DNA of 64,000 nt from Cryptomeria japonica (Eukaryota > Streptophyta > Pinopsida > Cupressales > Cupressaceae): contig NC_081405.1 in NCBI RefSeq assembly GCF_030272615.1, forward strand, positions 19,426,547 to 19,490,546, given 5' to 3'. The notes under the pieces are model-generated. The model did no database searches, was not told where the DNA came from, and worked only from the letters and a program-made list of their open reading frames with translations. Each line of letters begins with the position of its first letter. Within the stretch, counting starts at the first letter, position 1. The translations under genes and the position numbers were made by a program. Below are positions 1 to 11,111 of this stretch, one piece after another.

Positions 1-1108
1 TACCTTGAATTGGTGGCATCAATATGGGTGGATTAGAAAGATAATCTTTGATTTGTTTTAGATGTTGTTCACAATCTTCATCCCAGTTGTATTGAACTCC
101 TTTCCTTAATACCTTTGTGAAGGGTTGAGCTTTGTTTGCTAGCTGAGATATAAAGCGCCTTATTGATTTAAGACATCCTTGTAAACTTCTCATTTGACTG
201 ATATTCTTGGGCAGATGCATTTTCATTATGTCTCTAACCTTTTTAGGGTCAACCTCAATTCCTTTCTTTGAAATTATGTAACCAAGAAATTTCCCTGATG
301 TTACTCCGAATGCACACTTTTTAGGATTTAGCCTGAGCTTGAATTTTTCCATTCTCTCTAGTATGAGGCCTAGCTCTTGAATATGTGTAGATCTCTTCAT
401 GGTTTTTACTAGGGTTCCTTCAATATAATCTTCCATGTTTTTGTGCATCATATCATGGAAGATAGTGGTTACTGCTCTTTGGTAAGTCGCTCCTGCATTC
501 TTTAGTCCAAATGGCATGACATTCCAGCAGAAGGTTCCCCATGCACATATGAAGGTTGTCTTTTCTTGATCCTTAGGAGCTATCTTGATTTGATTATAAC
601 TAGAGAATCCATCCATTAATGAGTACATCTCATATCCAACAGTCATATCTACTATCATATCAATGTTGGGCAATGGAAAATCATATTTCAGAAATGCTTT
701 GTTGAGATCCCTAAAGTCTGTGCAAAATCTAATAGATTTGTCTGCCTTTGATACAGTTATTATGTTTGATATCCATTCTGCATAGTCTATAGCTCTGATA
801 AATCCATCTTTTAGCAATTTTTCTAACTCAGCTTTGACTAGCAGTGCCACATGAGGGTGCATCTTATGGATTTTTTTCTTGGCAGGTTTAACTCCTGGTG
901 TAATGGAGAGATTATGCATGATGAGATTAGGACCTAGTCCTAGCATATCGGAGTATGTCCATACAAAGTTGATCTTCTTTTCTGAAAAGAGGTTGCTGAA
1001 ATCTTTTAACTCTTCAGCTGATAGTGATTGAGCTAAATGAATGATATGTGGTGTCTCTTGACTTCCAATATTGACTGGTTGAGTTGGTTCAATCAATATT
1101 GAAGACCT
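1..1108 (-). pseudogene. pol: Gypsy-1 reverse transcriptase (partial, active site lost)
   Basis: The minus-strand frame is open from the stop at 1109-1111 to the window edge, about 369 codons. It holds a Ty3/gypsy RT: a conserved FCTDFRDLN block, then SLMDGFSSYNQIKIAPKD, then the WNVMPFGLKNAGATYQR block, and later the FGVTSGKFLGYIISKKGIEV block that ends the RT fingers/palm. The position where YxDD should stand reads YIEG, so both catalytic aspartates are replaced. After the RT comes the connection to RNase H (FISQLANKAQPFTKVLRKG), which leaves the window. Upstream, past the stop, the same frame still reads a normal pre-RT linker. RT family is certain; activity is excluded by the motif loss. 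Confidence 0.9.
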
Positions 1109-2466
1109 TTATTGGAAGTGACTTGGCAGCATATCAAGTATCTCACCCTCAAGTGCCTCAAAGAGGTTTTCACCCTTAGGTACATCCTTTATTTTTACTA
1201 TTTTTAATTCTAACACTGCCACAATGTGGTTTTTTCCATCAAATCTCTTATTTTTCTTTTTTTTGATTTCTGCGACTGAGATACTGGATGTCTATTTCAT
1301 TCATGTTCTCACTTTTCTCACTAGTGGAAGAGTCCATTGGTTAAACTGCATTAAGATAGAAGGCTAATGTGTAGTCATTGGCAAAGGTAGGTATGTTCAA
1401 AGGTTGGTTGTAAAGAGTACAGTTAATCAGTTAAGGATGTATCAAGGATAAAGTTTGAATAGGTTCAAGGGAGTTTACGGTATTATCATCATAACTTTGG
1501 ACCGACAAGTTGAGTTCTAGAAGACCACCTTGTGTAGGTGTCTCGAGACCAAGAAGAGTTACAACAGAATTATCAAAGTTCATGTTAGTATTTAGTGGAC
1601 CTAACCCAACTGACCTACTCCTAGAATTGTCCCCTACTTCAGAATGGACTACATACCGTGGGGTGACAGTAATAGGGTCAACATGCAGCATCTCAGTATT
1701 CTCAACAGAGTAGTCATAATATGATGTTGAATAGTTGTTGTTATAAATAGAGCTTCTGTCCGAGTTGTCTGAGTCATAAGATGAAGTTTTTGACTCATCT
1801 TCAAGTGATTTAGTAAAAGTATGTATAGTATCAATACCTACATCTTTGATGCTGCAAGTTCCTTCATGATTTGGTTCATTGATCACTTGTATTTGACACA
1901 CCTGTTGACATAACCTTGATGGTTTTGTTAGTCCCTGTCATCTTTTCTATTCAGCTTCCTTTGGATTGATGACTGGTCCTGCTTCTGTAGCTTTCTAATT
2001 CTTCTTTTGTAGTTCCATACCTAATTTGTCCTATCTTATTAGAGGGAGAGTTAGCAGGTGAAGAATTTTCTTGTGTCCTTTCTTCCTTCAGCTGTTGTTC
2101 ATAGTCTTCTTGTCTATTTAGTTTTATTTCTTCTATTTCCCTTTGCAATTTTAAGCGTATCATCTCTTGTGCGTCATTTGTGATATCACTCGATTCTTCA
2201 GGGGTTTTTGTAGTAGATGTATCTAAGAGATGATCTGGACCCTATTCATACTCATTTGAATCAGTTTCTGAACCATCTACTTGTTGTCTACCAATATATG
2301 TGACCAGAATGTTCAGTGGTGCAAACAAATCTCTGATTCTTTCTACCTCTTCTCTCGTATCCTCTGGGACTTCTACTTCTTGTAGTGTTATAGTTGATAC
2401 AATTAGAACTTGATTACTATCTGCTTCATTTCTCTGGGTTGGCAATTCCTTTTGGTCATCATCACA
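1109..2466 (-). pseudogene. Gypsy-1 acidic linker between protease/G-patch and RT
   Basis: Several short open stretches (1431-1901, 1951-2163, 2242-2445) sit between the G-patch and the RT in shifted frames. They are rich in Asp, Ser, Asn, Glu and Tyr, as usual for the poorly conserved linker of plant gypsy polyproteins. Just upstream of the RT the text GENLFEALEGEILDMLPSHF is still readable, ending at a TAA at 1109-1111. No enzyme domain is seen. Frames change at least twice, so this is decayed coding sequence and not separate small genes. Confidence 0.6.
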
Positions 2467-2472
2467 CTCTTC

Positions 2473-2697
2473 CTAAGTTTTTTGAGTATTAATTTCCTGT
2501 GATGTTGAAGGTAGTACCTTTTTCCTCCACTTAGCTTGATGGTGAGAAGTATTTTTTTGGTCTGATGACTTTCTTGGATCGTATCCCAGTCCAACTTTAT
2601 CATTTGCAGACTTAGTTTGTAGTTGAATAGGTTCAACAATACCTTCTTGACACTTTCCTAGAGGACCGGTACCTGAATATCCCATGCGTTGAATCAT
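2473..2697 (-). pseudogene. Gypsy-1 G-patch domain
   Basis: Residues 1-40 of this 74-codon open stretch match a G-patch: MIQRMGYSGTGPLGKCQEG, then PIQLQ, then KVGLGYD. The spaced glycines, the hydrophobic start and the closing GLGYD are the family signature. G-patch domains bind nucleic acid or activate DEAH helicases, and they are known between protease and RT in some retroviruses and plant gypsy elements. Here the domain lies downstream of the protease and upstream of the acidic linker, which is the expected place. It has no stop but sits in a different frame from the protease tail, so it is not translated in the present copy. Confidence 0.7.
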
Positions 2698-2774
2698 CTT
2701 ATAGCCTGGACCATATTGTGTCGGGAAAATTTCACAATGTCGTATTTCTTTTTTGTACTATCTTCTTTGAAAAG

Positions 2775-3747
2775 TCATTTGAGAACAACATCCTCTTCTA
2801 TTTCATCTGTAAAGGAAGTAGAGGACTGTATAAAGAGACCATCATAAATGACATTTGGAGTTGAAGTTTGTGGCTTCATAACCTCTGATGGTTTTCCTGA
2901 CTGTCTTGGTGATGGAGGAAGAGACATTAGTAAATGTATAGGTTCTATTTTGTATCCGTCAATGCCAGTATTTGTGATTTTCAATTTCTTTTCTAAATCT
3001 TTCAACAAAGTTTTTGAACTTTTAGCTTTAGAGGCTTCTCTATTAAGAGGAACAAAAGCATTTGCACTCTGTGTTAATGCATTACATGTATAACTTGCAT
3101 CAGGAGGAATATTGACTTCAACTCCACTATAAGGGAATTTCAAGCACTAATGATATGTAGATGGTATTGCTTTCATTTCGTGAATCCATGGCCTGCCTAG
3201 TAAGATTTTGTATGAAAGAGGAAGGTCAAGGACCTGAAAGATAACATCTCTTTCCATAGGTCCTACCTTAATTGGTAAGAGTACTTGACCTTTAGAAGTT
3301 CTTTCTTCTTCATCATAATATTTGATCATTATTTTCTTTGTTGGATCAATAACATTTTTCAGAAAATCCCAGTCGTGTCAATAGATTGTAGGTACAAATA
3401 TTCAACCCAGCGCCTCCATCTATCAAAACACATTTAACTCGGTGTTTAAGGATCATAGCTTTGATGTGTAATGGCTGATTATGCAAGTGATTCAGTGAGT
3501 TGTCATCTTCTTCAGAGAATGTGAGATAATGAGGCGAAGTCAAGTGACCCACTGTAGATTGAAACCAATCTACATCTAAATCTTTAGGGACACTAGTAGT
3601 GAGCAAAGCCTTGTCCAGGATCTCTATATGAGCAGAAGAGATCTTAAGTAGTTCCAAAATGGAGATTTGAGCATTAGTTTTTTTCAATTGTTCGACAATA
3701 CTATAGCCAGGAGAAGATGATGAAGCCAGTTGTTTAGATTTAGCCAT
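2775..3747 (-). pseudogene. Gypsy-1 aspartic protease region
   Basis: Three open pieces (3747-3346, 3329-3147, 3143-2775) read in order on the minus strand. The first holds the aspartic protease active site in VKCVLIDGGAGLNICTYNLL, where Asp-Gly-Gly-Ala is a normal variant in this gypsy clade. The second ends with ILLGRPWIHEMKAIPSTYH, a conserved protease flap/terminal block, and the third continues with a Pro/Ser-rich tail. A stop and at least one frameshift near 3340 separate the pieces, and another frameshift parts them from gag. The role would be maturation of Gag-Pol. Confidence 0.75.
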
Positions 3748-3854
3748 GATTGTATCTGTTTGTCTGTTTGAAGGAGTTGGTAGGTTTTGATGTTGTTTGA
3801 GAAAAAAATGAGGAACTGTCTCCTTGGAGAGTAACCTTCTTTTGAGTGTGGGTC

Positions 3855-5482
3855 ACAACATTGGCAGTTTATGCTTGTTTTTGTTTATCTTTGATTATGA
3901 TCACATTGCAATATTTGGGTTGGGAAGATTCAATCATGTTGATCACATTGTCATTGTTAGTGTAGGTGTAATTGACTTTAGCACCTCTCTTTGATTTTGA
4001 GGAATCACCTTGTTCATAAGTAGGTAAGGGATCTTTAAAAGCCTTGTGATCAACATTAGTCACGTGATTTCCAACAACGATTTTTCCAGCGTCGATGAGA
4101 TCTTGAATTTCATGCCTGAGCTTCATGCAGTTGTTTGTGTTATGACCCTTGTTTCGATGGTAGTCACATTATTCATTTTCTCTCCACCATTTGAGTTTAA
4201 TTTTTGGATCATATGGTCTAGAATTGTCTGGAAAAGTTATCAGATCATTTGCCAATAAAGTTTTAAAAGTCGATTCATATGATTTGTCTAGAGGAGTAAA
4301 ATCACGTTTAGGCTTTGAAAGCCAAGGTTTTTCTTTAAACCATTCTTTTGATTTTTTTGGAGGATTTTCTGTTGCAGTTTCAGCTGCTTTGAGTGCTTGT
4401 GTGTTGCTAGCCAGGTTAAATATTGTGGATTTTGATTTTTCTTGAACAGTGTCTACCACTTTTTCATTAACAACGTTTCTATTGTTATCTTTGTCGTATT
4501 TCCAGTAGTTGTTCTTCTCTTTAGAACTAGAACCTTGCGATGTTTCTTTCCAAAGTGATATATCTCATTTCTTTATGAGCACATCTTCCATCCTGATGGC
4601 ACTATCTACCATTTTGTTGAATGAAGGTTACACTTGCATTTGGATACTATATTTTAATTAAGGGATCAGGTTATTGATGAAGATATCCATTTTCTCAGAA
4701 TCTAGAATAGGCCGTGAATATCTAGAGAACATCTTTCTCCAACGTTGAAGAAAGGTGAGAAAATATTCTCTCGTTTTTTGTTTAGTGTTGCAAAGTTCGA
4801 TCATAGTGACTGGATGATGAATGTTATAGGAGTACTTCTATAGAAACAATTGTATTAACTCAAAAGTTTTGATTCCCATAGGTAGGCTTGAAAACCATTC
4901 CATAGCTTTCCCTCCTAAACTTCTCGGGAAAAGGCGCATGAGGTATGTTTGTTCGTGCATGAATTCCATACACAAAGCACAAAATTCTCTGACATGGTCT
5001 TGAGGATCTGCATTTCCATCATATTTGTCAAACTTAGGCATGTCTACTTTGGAGGAAAATGGAGGCATGTAAAGGTTTTTGTCAAATGGAAACAAACATA
5101 TTGTGTCCAGAGAATATTGCTTTGATGATTTATTTTTGTTTTTTAGTTCTGTGATTTTATTCTATAACGATCGCAATCGTTTGTTTACTAGGCCTAAAGG
5201 TGTCTCTTCCTCCTTAGTGATGAGAGTTTCAATGTTATAATTGATAGGAAGTTTGGCACCTTTCTTTGCTAGCTCTAGAAAATAGTCTTCTTTTTCTCTA
5301 GCCATGATCACTTTTATCATCTTTCAGAAATGCTTATCGTTTAGACATTTATTTATACTAGTTTCTGAAGGTTCAAAAGCTACGGATTCGTCTAATTAAG
5401 AATCACTATCAGTGGCATGATTTTTGAGGTTGTCATAAGTATCTCGTTTAGTTGCTTATCTTTCTTGCCTTTCTCCAGACAT
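3855..5482 (-). pseudogene. gag: Gypsy-1 gag
   Basis: One frame can be followed from an ATG at 5482-5480 down to about 3869, interrupted by several stops. The retrotransposon gag core lies at 5095-4838 (PKFDKYDGNADPQDHVREFC, then GGKAMEWFSSLP). Further on is a C-terminal CDYHRNKGHNTNNC finger near 4150-4110, followed by HEIQDLIDAGKIV. Gag would form the particle and package RNA. The start is chosen because the frame is recognisable from there through the core; stops lie close behind it, so the copy is dead. The same finger type recurs in Gypsy-4. Confidence 0.8.
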
Positions 5483-5848
5483 GGTGGGAGATAGGGGCTG
5501 ATAAAAAATTGGTAGATTAAAAACTGGTATTCGTGACGATGAAGGTTTATTTGAAATGAGTTCTTTTACAAAGAATGGATTGTCTTATGATGAAAAGGAT
5601 ACTCCTTTTCCTTTGTCAGTTTTGTTGCGAGAACTTCTGGTTTGAACAAGCATTTACAATCGACAGGAACAAGAGCTAGATGTGATGTATAAGTCAAGAT
5701 CAAATTGAAGCTAATTTTTTGTTTAATGTAGTGATTGAGGGAAGTAACTAAGATCTGGTCTGGTTTTAGGAATAATCTATCCTGTGTAAGATGTTATCTA
5801 AGTTAACTTAGGTTTGATAAGATGTTGTTTGAACTAGCTTAGAGATGA

Positions 5849-6383
5849 TCGACAAAATTGTGCAACACAATGACAGGGGTACACTATCACGATTGTTTAT
5901 GCTCAAGAGGTTGATAACTGGTTTTATGCTCACTATGGACTATTTTAAGCAAGTTTGACTGTTCTGCACTGAAAAATCAGAAATTTGTATGACAGGGTTT
6001 ACAAAACCAGACGACAGTTTAATGGTTTTAGGACGATGAAAATAATTTTTCATACGAGTTTCTACCTTACTTTGTACGAAAGGTGGGTAGACTTTAGATG
6101 ATAAACTGATGGATGTGATGATTTTTCATACGACACAACTGAAGATCAGACGACAATTCCCTAACCAGGATGATAATTTCTCAGACCTTGTACGACAATT
6201 GATAAAGGTCAGATGACAAACTGTGAGGACTAATGAAGTTTCGTACGACAATAATTATGCAGTAGGACGATATTTTAGCAGGCTCGTATGACAGTTTACT
6301 GGATAGAGATGAGATTCTGATAGATAGAGTTTCAACGACTAACAAAGATTAGTTTTTGACAAGGGCTAAGTTTTTGATGACTG
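5849..6383. repeat. Degenerate 21-22-bp periodic array in Gypsy-1 leader
   Basis: A short core of the form A(C/T)GA(C/T)A recurs at about 5849, 5870, 5889, 5911, 5989, 6011, 6033, 6054, 6076, 6098, 6130, 6150, 6170, 6192, 6213, 6245, 6267, 6288 and 6309. Most steps are 20-22 bp. The DNA between cores is not conserved by eye. A second, shorter run with the same core and step is at 7574-7717, next to the primer-binding site. This is a decayed tandem array; its function is unknown. Confidence 0.55.
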
Positions 6384-7573
6384 ACAGGGACTAGCTTTGG
6401 ACTAGAACAAAGTTTTGATCACTGAGTTGTTGCTGTTGTTTATTCATTTTCTCTAGTTTCAATATTTTAGTTTTTTGTTTTGGTTTTTCAGTTTCAGTGG
6501 TGAAAACATAGAAAACATGCAAGATGTATAATAATTTCAATCACAACATGCTAACCCTACGAAAGTTGGCTTAGAGAAGAAAAAATTTGCTTGCTGACCT
6601 AGCTACACAGCCAATAGCTAATCAAAATACGGCTGCTGAGTCTCACGCAATGGATTCTCAACACCGTATTAGCCGACTCCAAATGCTAATGGGGGCACGA
6701 TATGGCAAGTGTCTTGGGAGAGTTACTATCTCTCTTGCACAAAGATTATCCCCCTTTCAGAGGTGAACCAGGTATCTTCTATCTTATAGTTCTTAGTCAA
6801 GAATTTTGTTTGAAATTTCCCCTTGAAGTCATGCAAGCATGATTGAGGCCTATAGCTCGACAAGGTACTGAAACAAGTTGTAGTCACGTAAACATGATTG
6901 AGACCACGAGGCCTTACAAAAATGCTCGATATGAGAGATCTCAAAGACAAAACTCAAATAATCCCATCCTCTGAGATTTTAATCATCAGAGGCCTATTTA
7001 TTATAGTGAGTTGGAATGCTCAGGTCCAGCTGTACTCACTTGGGTTGTTCTCACAGGGTGATTACTTTTTCCCACTGTGACAGGCCCGCTAAAGGTATAC
7101 AAATCTCAAAACTTAGAAAAAGATTTGAGGGTCTAGATTTTTGATTGTTTATAAAAGACAAGAGAATACTCTCCTACCTCTCTGATTTTTCTGAAAACAT
7201 GAAAGACAAATTTGTTCTTTAACCATATAGCAATTTAAGTGCCTAAGAAAAAATGAATTTTAAAGAAAACACGAAGTTTGGTAGATTTTCTTTAGGCAAC
7301 CTACAAAACCAATGTGTTAGTAGTCATTTTGTTCTTGATTCTTTGACAAGTGTATGTTTGATTGATAAATTCTCTGTCAAGCATCCTTGAAGAAACTGGT
7401 TAGGCTGTAAAAATTTCAAATAAACAAAAGACAGACCAGGGTTAGCATCAACGTTAGTATAATCAAATTTTAATTCACGAAAAACCCTAGCAAGTAAAGT
7501 GTTTTTGAAACGATAAAATAAAAATTTGAATGATAGAGTATACCTTCTTGCACACGTATTCTCACAGACTCGA

Positions 7574-7717
7574 ATGACAAAACACAAAGTCGAATTATCA
7601 AAGTAGAAACTCGTACGAGCTCCTTTTCTAATTCATACAATAAAATAGAGACCTTGACAGAATATCATACGATGCAAGAATAACACTTGTACGATATTTA
7701 GCAGAGACTGTACGGAT
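7574..7717. repeat. Second 21-22-bp periodic cluster next to the Gypsy-1 primer site
   Basis: Cores resembling TACGAT or ATGACA occur near 7574, 7593, 7615, 7635, 7654, 7669, 7691 and 7712, mostly 20-22 bp apart. The core and spacing are those of the array at 5849-6383. It ends about 55 bp before the primer-binding site. Confidence 0.4.
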
Positions 7718-7770
7718 GAGACCTGTAGGATAGAAAAAAAGTGATTTTGAGGCCGAAGTATTGAATTTTG

Positions 7771-7789
7771 GGTCCCACGGTGGGCGCCA
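7771..7789 (-). other. Gypsy-1 primer-binding site (tRNA-Lys type)
   Basis: On the minus strand the sequence starts TGGCGCCCACCGTGGGA, directly inside the LTR with a 4-bp gap. This complements the 3' end of plant tRNA-Lys(CTT), as I recall that tRNA. It primes minus-strand DNA synthesis. The other gypsy and copia elements here with a clear primer site use initiator Met, apart from Gypsy-4. Confidence 0.7.
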
Positions 7790-7793
7790 AAAA

Positions 7794-8791
7794 TGTGTGT
7801 GTGAAAATTGGACCTGTATCTGCAAGTTGTAAGACACAACACTTCAATAAACCATTATTTGCATGAGTTAGTTAATAAAATACAACAAAATGGAATCCAT
7901 TGCAAGTCGGCTTATTGCCTTCTAGTAGATGCGATTTTAGATTGTTCTCAGATTGCTAAGCTATCCAGTGACTAGACCATGCCTAAATGAAGGATTTTTA
8001 ATCTATATGAGCATGGATTTAAGCTAGATGAATGCAAGATTTAAGCTAGATATGCAAGATTTAATCTAACATGATGTAAGCTATGAAATGAATATTTAAG
8101 CTAGATGATTTAATGAATATGCAATATCTCAATGCAAATTCTCAATGAACCTAGAGCAAAAAACAACACAATAACAATATATTCTCCAGGATCCTTGAAT
8201 GACAGATGAGAGCCTGAATTAATAGAAAATTTAGAAAGAAACCAACGAATGAGATCAAATGATGATGAGCGGTCAAGATTTTCCAAGAGGAAGCACAATC
8301 CAGGTGAATTGATGTGATTGGCTGCTTTTCTCAATTTTAAAGGAAATTGAACTAAAATTAAGATAAAATAAGAAAAAACTGATTTATTCTCTATTTCATT
8401 CAATTTTAATATTTAATTGTTTTAATTCCTTTCTATGAGATTATTTATCAATTTTTAATTTGATTTTCAAGATTATCTCCATTTGATTTGTTTTTCTCAA
8501 TTTTTAATTTCTTTTTGTCAATTAATTCCTTTTCTGATGATTTAATGGCAAAATAATTTATTTAATAAAATAAATTAGGATAATTGTTTAAAATAATTTT
8601 TCTTGAAATGATAAATTAATTAAATAAATATTTAATTAATATTGGCTGATTAATTTGCCATGTAACAGTTGAGGATTTAAGGAATTAATTGTGTGCTCAA
8701 GATTAAATTTAATTGTCTTTGGTTAGGACCTTGGTGATGTTGTCGAGACTAGGGGGACCATGGTTTAGGTGACCATTTTTAGGGTATTACA
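7794..8791 (-). repeat. Gypsy-1 5' LTR
   Basis: The LTR begins TGTGTGTG beside the primer site and ends TATTACA where copia gag coding sequence resumes, so it has TG...CA ends and is 998 bp. It contains imperfect short repeats of AAGCTAGAT/CAAGATTTAA around 8010-8110 and a very AT-rich stretch at 8400-8660. Its partner LTR is outside the window, so the ends rest on the primer site on one side and the restart of Copia-A on the other. Confidence 0.75.
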
Positions 8792-9480
8792 TAAATAAAA
8801 TATGTTGCTCCTACTACTACTCCCTTGACACTAGATGAACTCAAAGAGAAACAAGAGAACATGCAAGACTTAGAAGCTATTGTTAGTACTTTATTTGATT
8901 CAAAATATATTGATGTTAACGGATTGGAAACTGTAGGTGAGGTTTGGGAAAAGTTAGATATAATCTATGGAGGAGATGAGCATGTACAAAGAGCCAAAGA
9001 GGAAAGATTGAGAGGAAAGTTTGATGACATGAGAATGCTTGAAGGAGAAAATATTGCACAGTATGGTCAGAGAATCAAAGAAGTTGTTGGTGGCATAAAG
9101 AGTGTTGGAGGTAAAATAGATGATGACGCAATAGTAAGTAAAATGATTAGAACTCTTCAACCTTAGTATGCTATAAGAGTATCTGCAATCCAAGAAATTA
9201 GATCTATTTCAAAGGATAAGGTAATCATTGATTCATTGATTGGTAAGCCTACAACTTTTGAGTTGAATAGTTTTGACAATAGTGTGATAAAATCTACTGA
9301 ATTTGCCTTTAAAGCTTCTGTTACCGGTTCATCTGCTAGAAAAGGAAAAGATATATGTCAAAATCATGAGTGTAGGTCAAGTCATGGAAGTAATCGGGGA
9401 AATGAAGACAATGAAGATCAGGTGATGGAACTTGAGGCACTGTTAGAAAAAATATTTCCTAGAGACCGGTAAGTATAAAG
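8792..9480 (+). pseudogene. gag: Copia-A gag (fragment)
   Basis: The frame opens right after the Gypsy-1 LTR and reads a copia Gag: LTLDELKEKQENMQDLEAIV, later YGGDEHVQRAKEERLRGKFD. It aligns by eye with Copia-G gag from about its residue 45 onward, so roughly 45-50 N-terminal residues are missing to the left. A TAG at 9164-9166 and another near 9470 break it. Gag would assemble the virus-like particle. Confidence 0.8.
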
Positions 9481-9486
9481 GAAATA

Positions 9487-11111
9487 TTGAAGTATTTTTC
9501 TTGTAGTAAAATTGGTCATATTGCTGTTAATTGTCCTAATACTAACAAGAAAGAGAAATTTAGAAAATATAAAAGAAAGGGCAAAAAGAAATGTTATGTT
9601 GTAGTAGATGAAGGTGTGACCGATGAGGAGTCTGAAGATGAAGATGACACTGAGGAAATTGTGTTTGTAATCGTGAAGGAGGAACTGACAGACGAAACGA
9701 CACTGGTATCACACCACATGACCAGAGACAAAAGTAAGTTCATAACCCTTGATGAATTTGATGGTGGTGTTGTTAGATCTAGAAATAACTCTCCCTATAT
9801 GGTGAAAGATAAAGGTTCAATTTCTCTAAATGGGAAGAGTAATGTTGATAATGTGTTTTGGATTGATAGTCTAAAGCATAATCTTTTAAGTGTTGGTCAG
9901 CTCAATGATAAAGGTTATTTGCTTGAGTTTAAAAGTGGAGTCTACAAAATTCTTGGAGGTAATGGTGAACTAATTTCTACCGGGACGCAAACTAGAGGTA
10001 ACTTGTTCCATTTGAAGCGTAATATTAAGAATTGTTTGGTTGCAAGAATGGAAGATAGTTGGTTGTGGCATAAAAGATGTTGTCATGTTAATTTTGATAA
10101 TTTGGTTAAGGTAAGCAAGTCAAGTGTTATAAGAGGATTGCCCCAACTTGTTAAACCAGATAATGTGATATGCAAAGATTGTCAAATTGGTAAGATGACC
10201 TCTATTTCTTTCAAGAGCAAGAATTGTACTTCTGAGAATATTTTAGATTTGGTACATACTGATCTTTGTGGCCCTATGAGAACAAAGAGCTATCACGGTG
10301 ATAGGTACTTCATGCTTTTCATCGATGACTATTCTAAAATGATGTGGGTGACATTTTTGAAGGAGAAATCAGAAGCATTTAGTAAATTTAAATCATTTAA
10401 AGCTCTGGTTGAGAATGAAACTAGTAAGAACTTGAAGTGTTTAAGATCAAACCGAGGAGGAGAATTCACATCTAATGAATTTGTTAAGTATTGTGATGAA
10501 CATGATATCAAGAGACAGATGTCAACTTTGAGGACACCACAATAGAATGGCATAGCAGAAAGAATGAACAAAAAAATAGTTGAAGCTACTAGAACCATGC
10601 TATTACTAGGGTAATGTACCTAAAATGTTTTGGAGAGAAATAGTCAGCACTATTGTATACACTTTAAACCAAGTAGTAGCAAAACGAGGTAACAAGAAAA
10701 CACCCTATGAGTTATGGTATGGAAAAACTCATTGTGTAAGTTAATTTTAAAATTTTTGGGAGTCAATGCTTTATTAAGAAAGATAATCACACTAAGAAAT
10801 TTGATGCAAAATCTGATGAGGGAATCTTTCTTGGTTACTCTACTAGAAGTAAGGCATATAAATGTTACAATAAGAAAACTAAGAAGATTATTGAAAGTGA
10901 TAATGTGAAGGTAGATGATCTCTCCAGAAATTCAGAAGGTACCAACAGATTTGAGCCTAAAAAAGATGATGAGAAACTTGTGATTATTGAACCAGAAGCA
11001 CAAAATAATGAAGAACCGACTAATGGGGAATTAGGTGCTCAACTGGTAAGTGATGACAGCGATGAAGAAAATGAAGAACAAGAAGCATAAGATACATAAC
11101 TAGTACTAGTA
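9487..11111 (+). pseudogene. pol: Copia-A zinc knuckle, protease remnant and integrase
   Basis: Open from 9487 to 10545, then continuing in broken frames. It starts with a nucleocapsid knuckle YFSCSKIGHIAVNC, in which the first Cys is Tyr. The protease is damaged: the stretch that carries Asp-Ser-Gly in Copia-G is absent, the text jumping from TTLVS to HHMTRDKSKF. The pre-integrase H-H-C-C domain is present (WLWHKRCCHVNF, CKDCQIGKM). The integrase core keeps the first Asp (LVHTDLCGP), but the second reads LRSNRGGEF, Asp to Asn. A TAG follows at 10543-10545 in the NGIAER region, and the C-terminal part (10600-11090) is frameshifted. Confidence 0.85.

Larger units (their letters stand above)
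5483..7770 (-). other. Gypsy-1 untranslated leader
   Basis: This is 2.3 kb between the primer-binding site and gag. No domain is found in any frame; short open stretches (for example 6726-6950 and 7324-7587) look like chance. The visible structure is a set of degenerate repeats with a roughly 21-22-bp step, listed separately. Long leaders are common in plant gypsy elements and usually hold packaging signals; that role here is inference. Confidence 0.55.
1..8791 (-). mobile_element. Gypsy-1: Ty3/gypsy LTR retrotransposon, 5' two-thirds
   Basis: Read on the minus strand, the order is LTR (right), tRNA-Lys-type primer site, long leader, gag, protease, G-patch linker, reverse transcriptase. The element runs off the left end before RNase H, integrase and its 3' LTR. 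The order and the gag finger of the CxYHx4GHxTxxC type fit a non-chromodomain Ty3/gypsy lineage. On the right, copia gag coding sequence resumes directly after the LTR at 8792, so Gypsy-1 inserted into Copia-A. Reading frames carry many stops and frameshifts and the RT active site is lost, so the copy is dead. The lineage assignment is from recognition of motifs, not a tree. Confidence 0.85.

Noticed and set aside
5849-6383. CRISPR or microRNA cluster
   Set aside because: Only a six-base core is shared, no hairpin of microRNA type was seen and the region is a retroelement leader.
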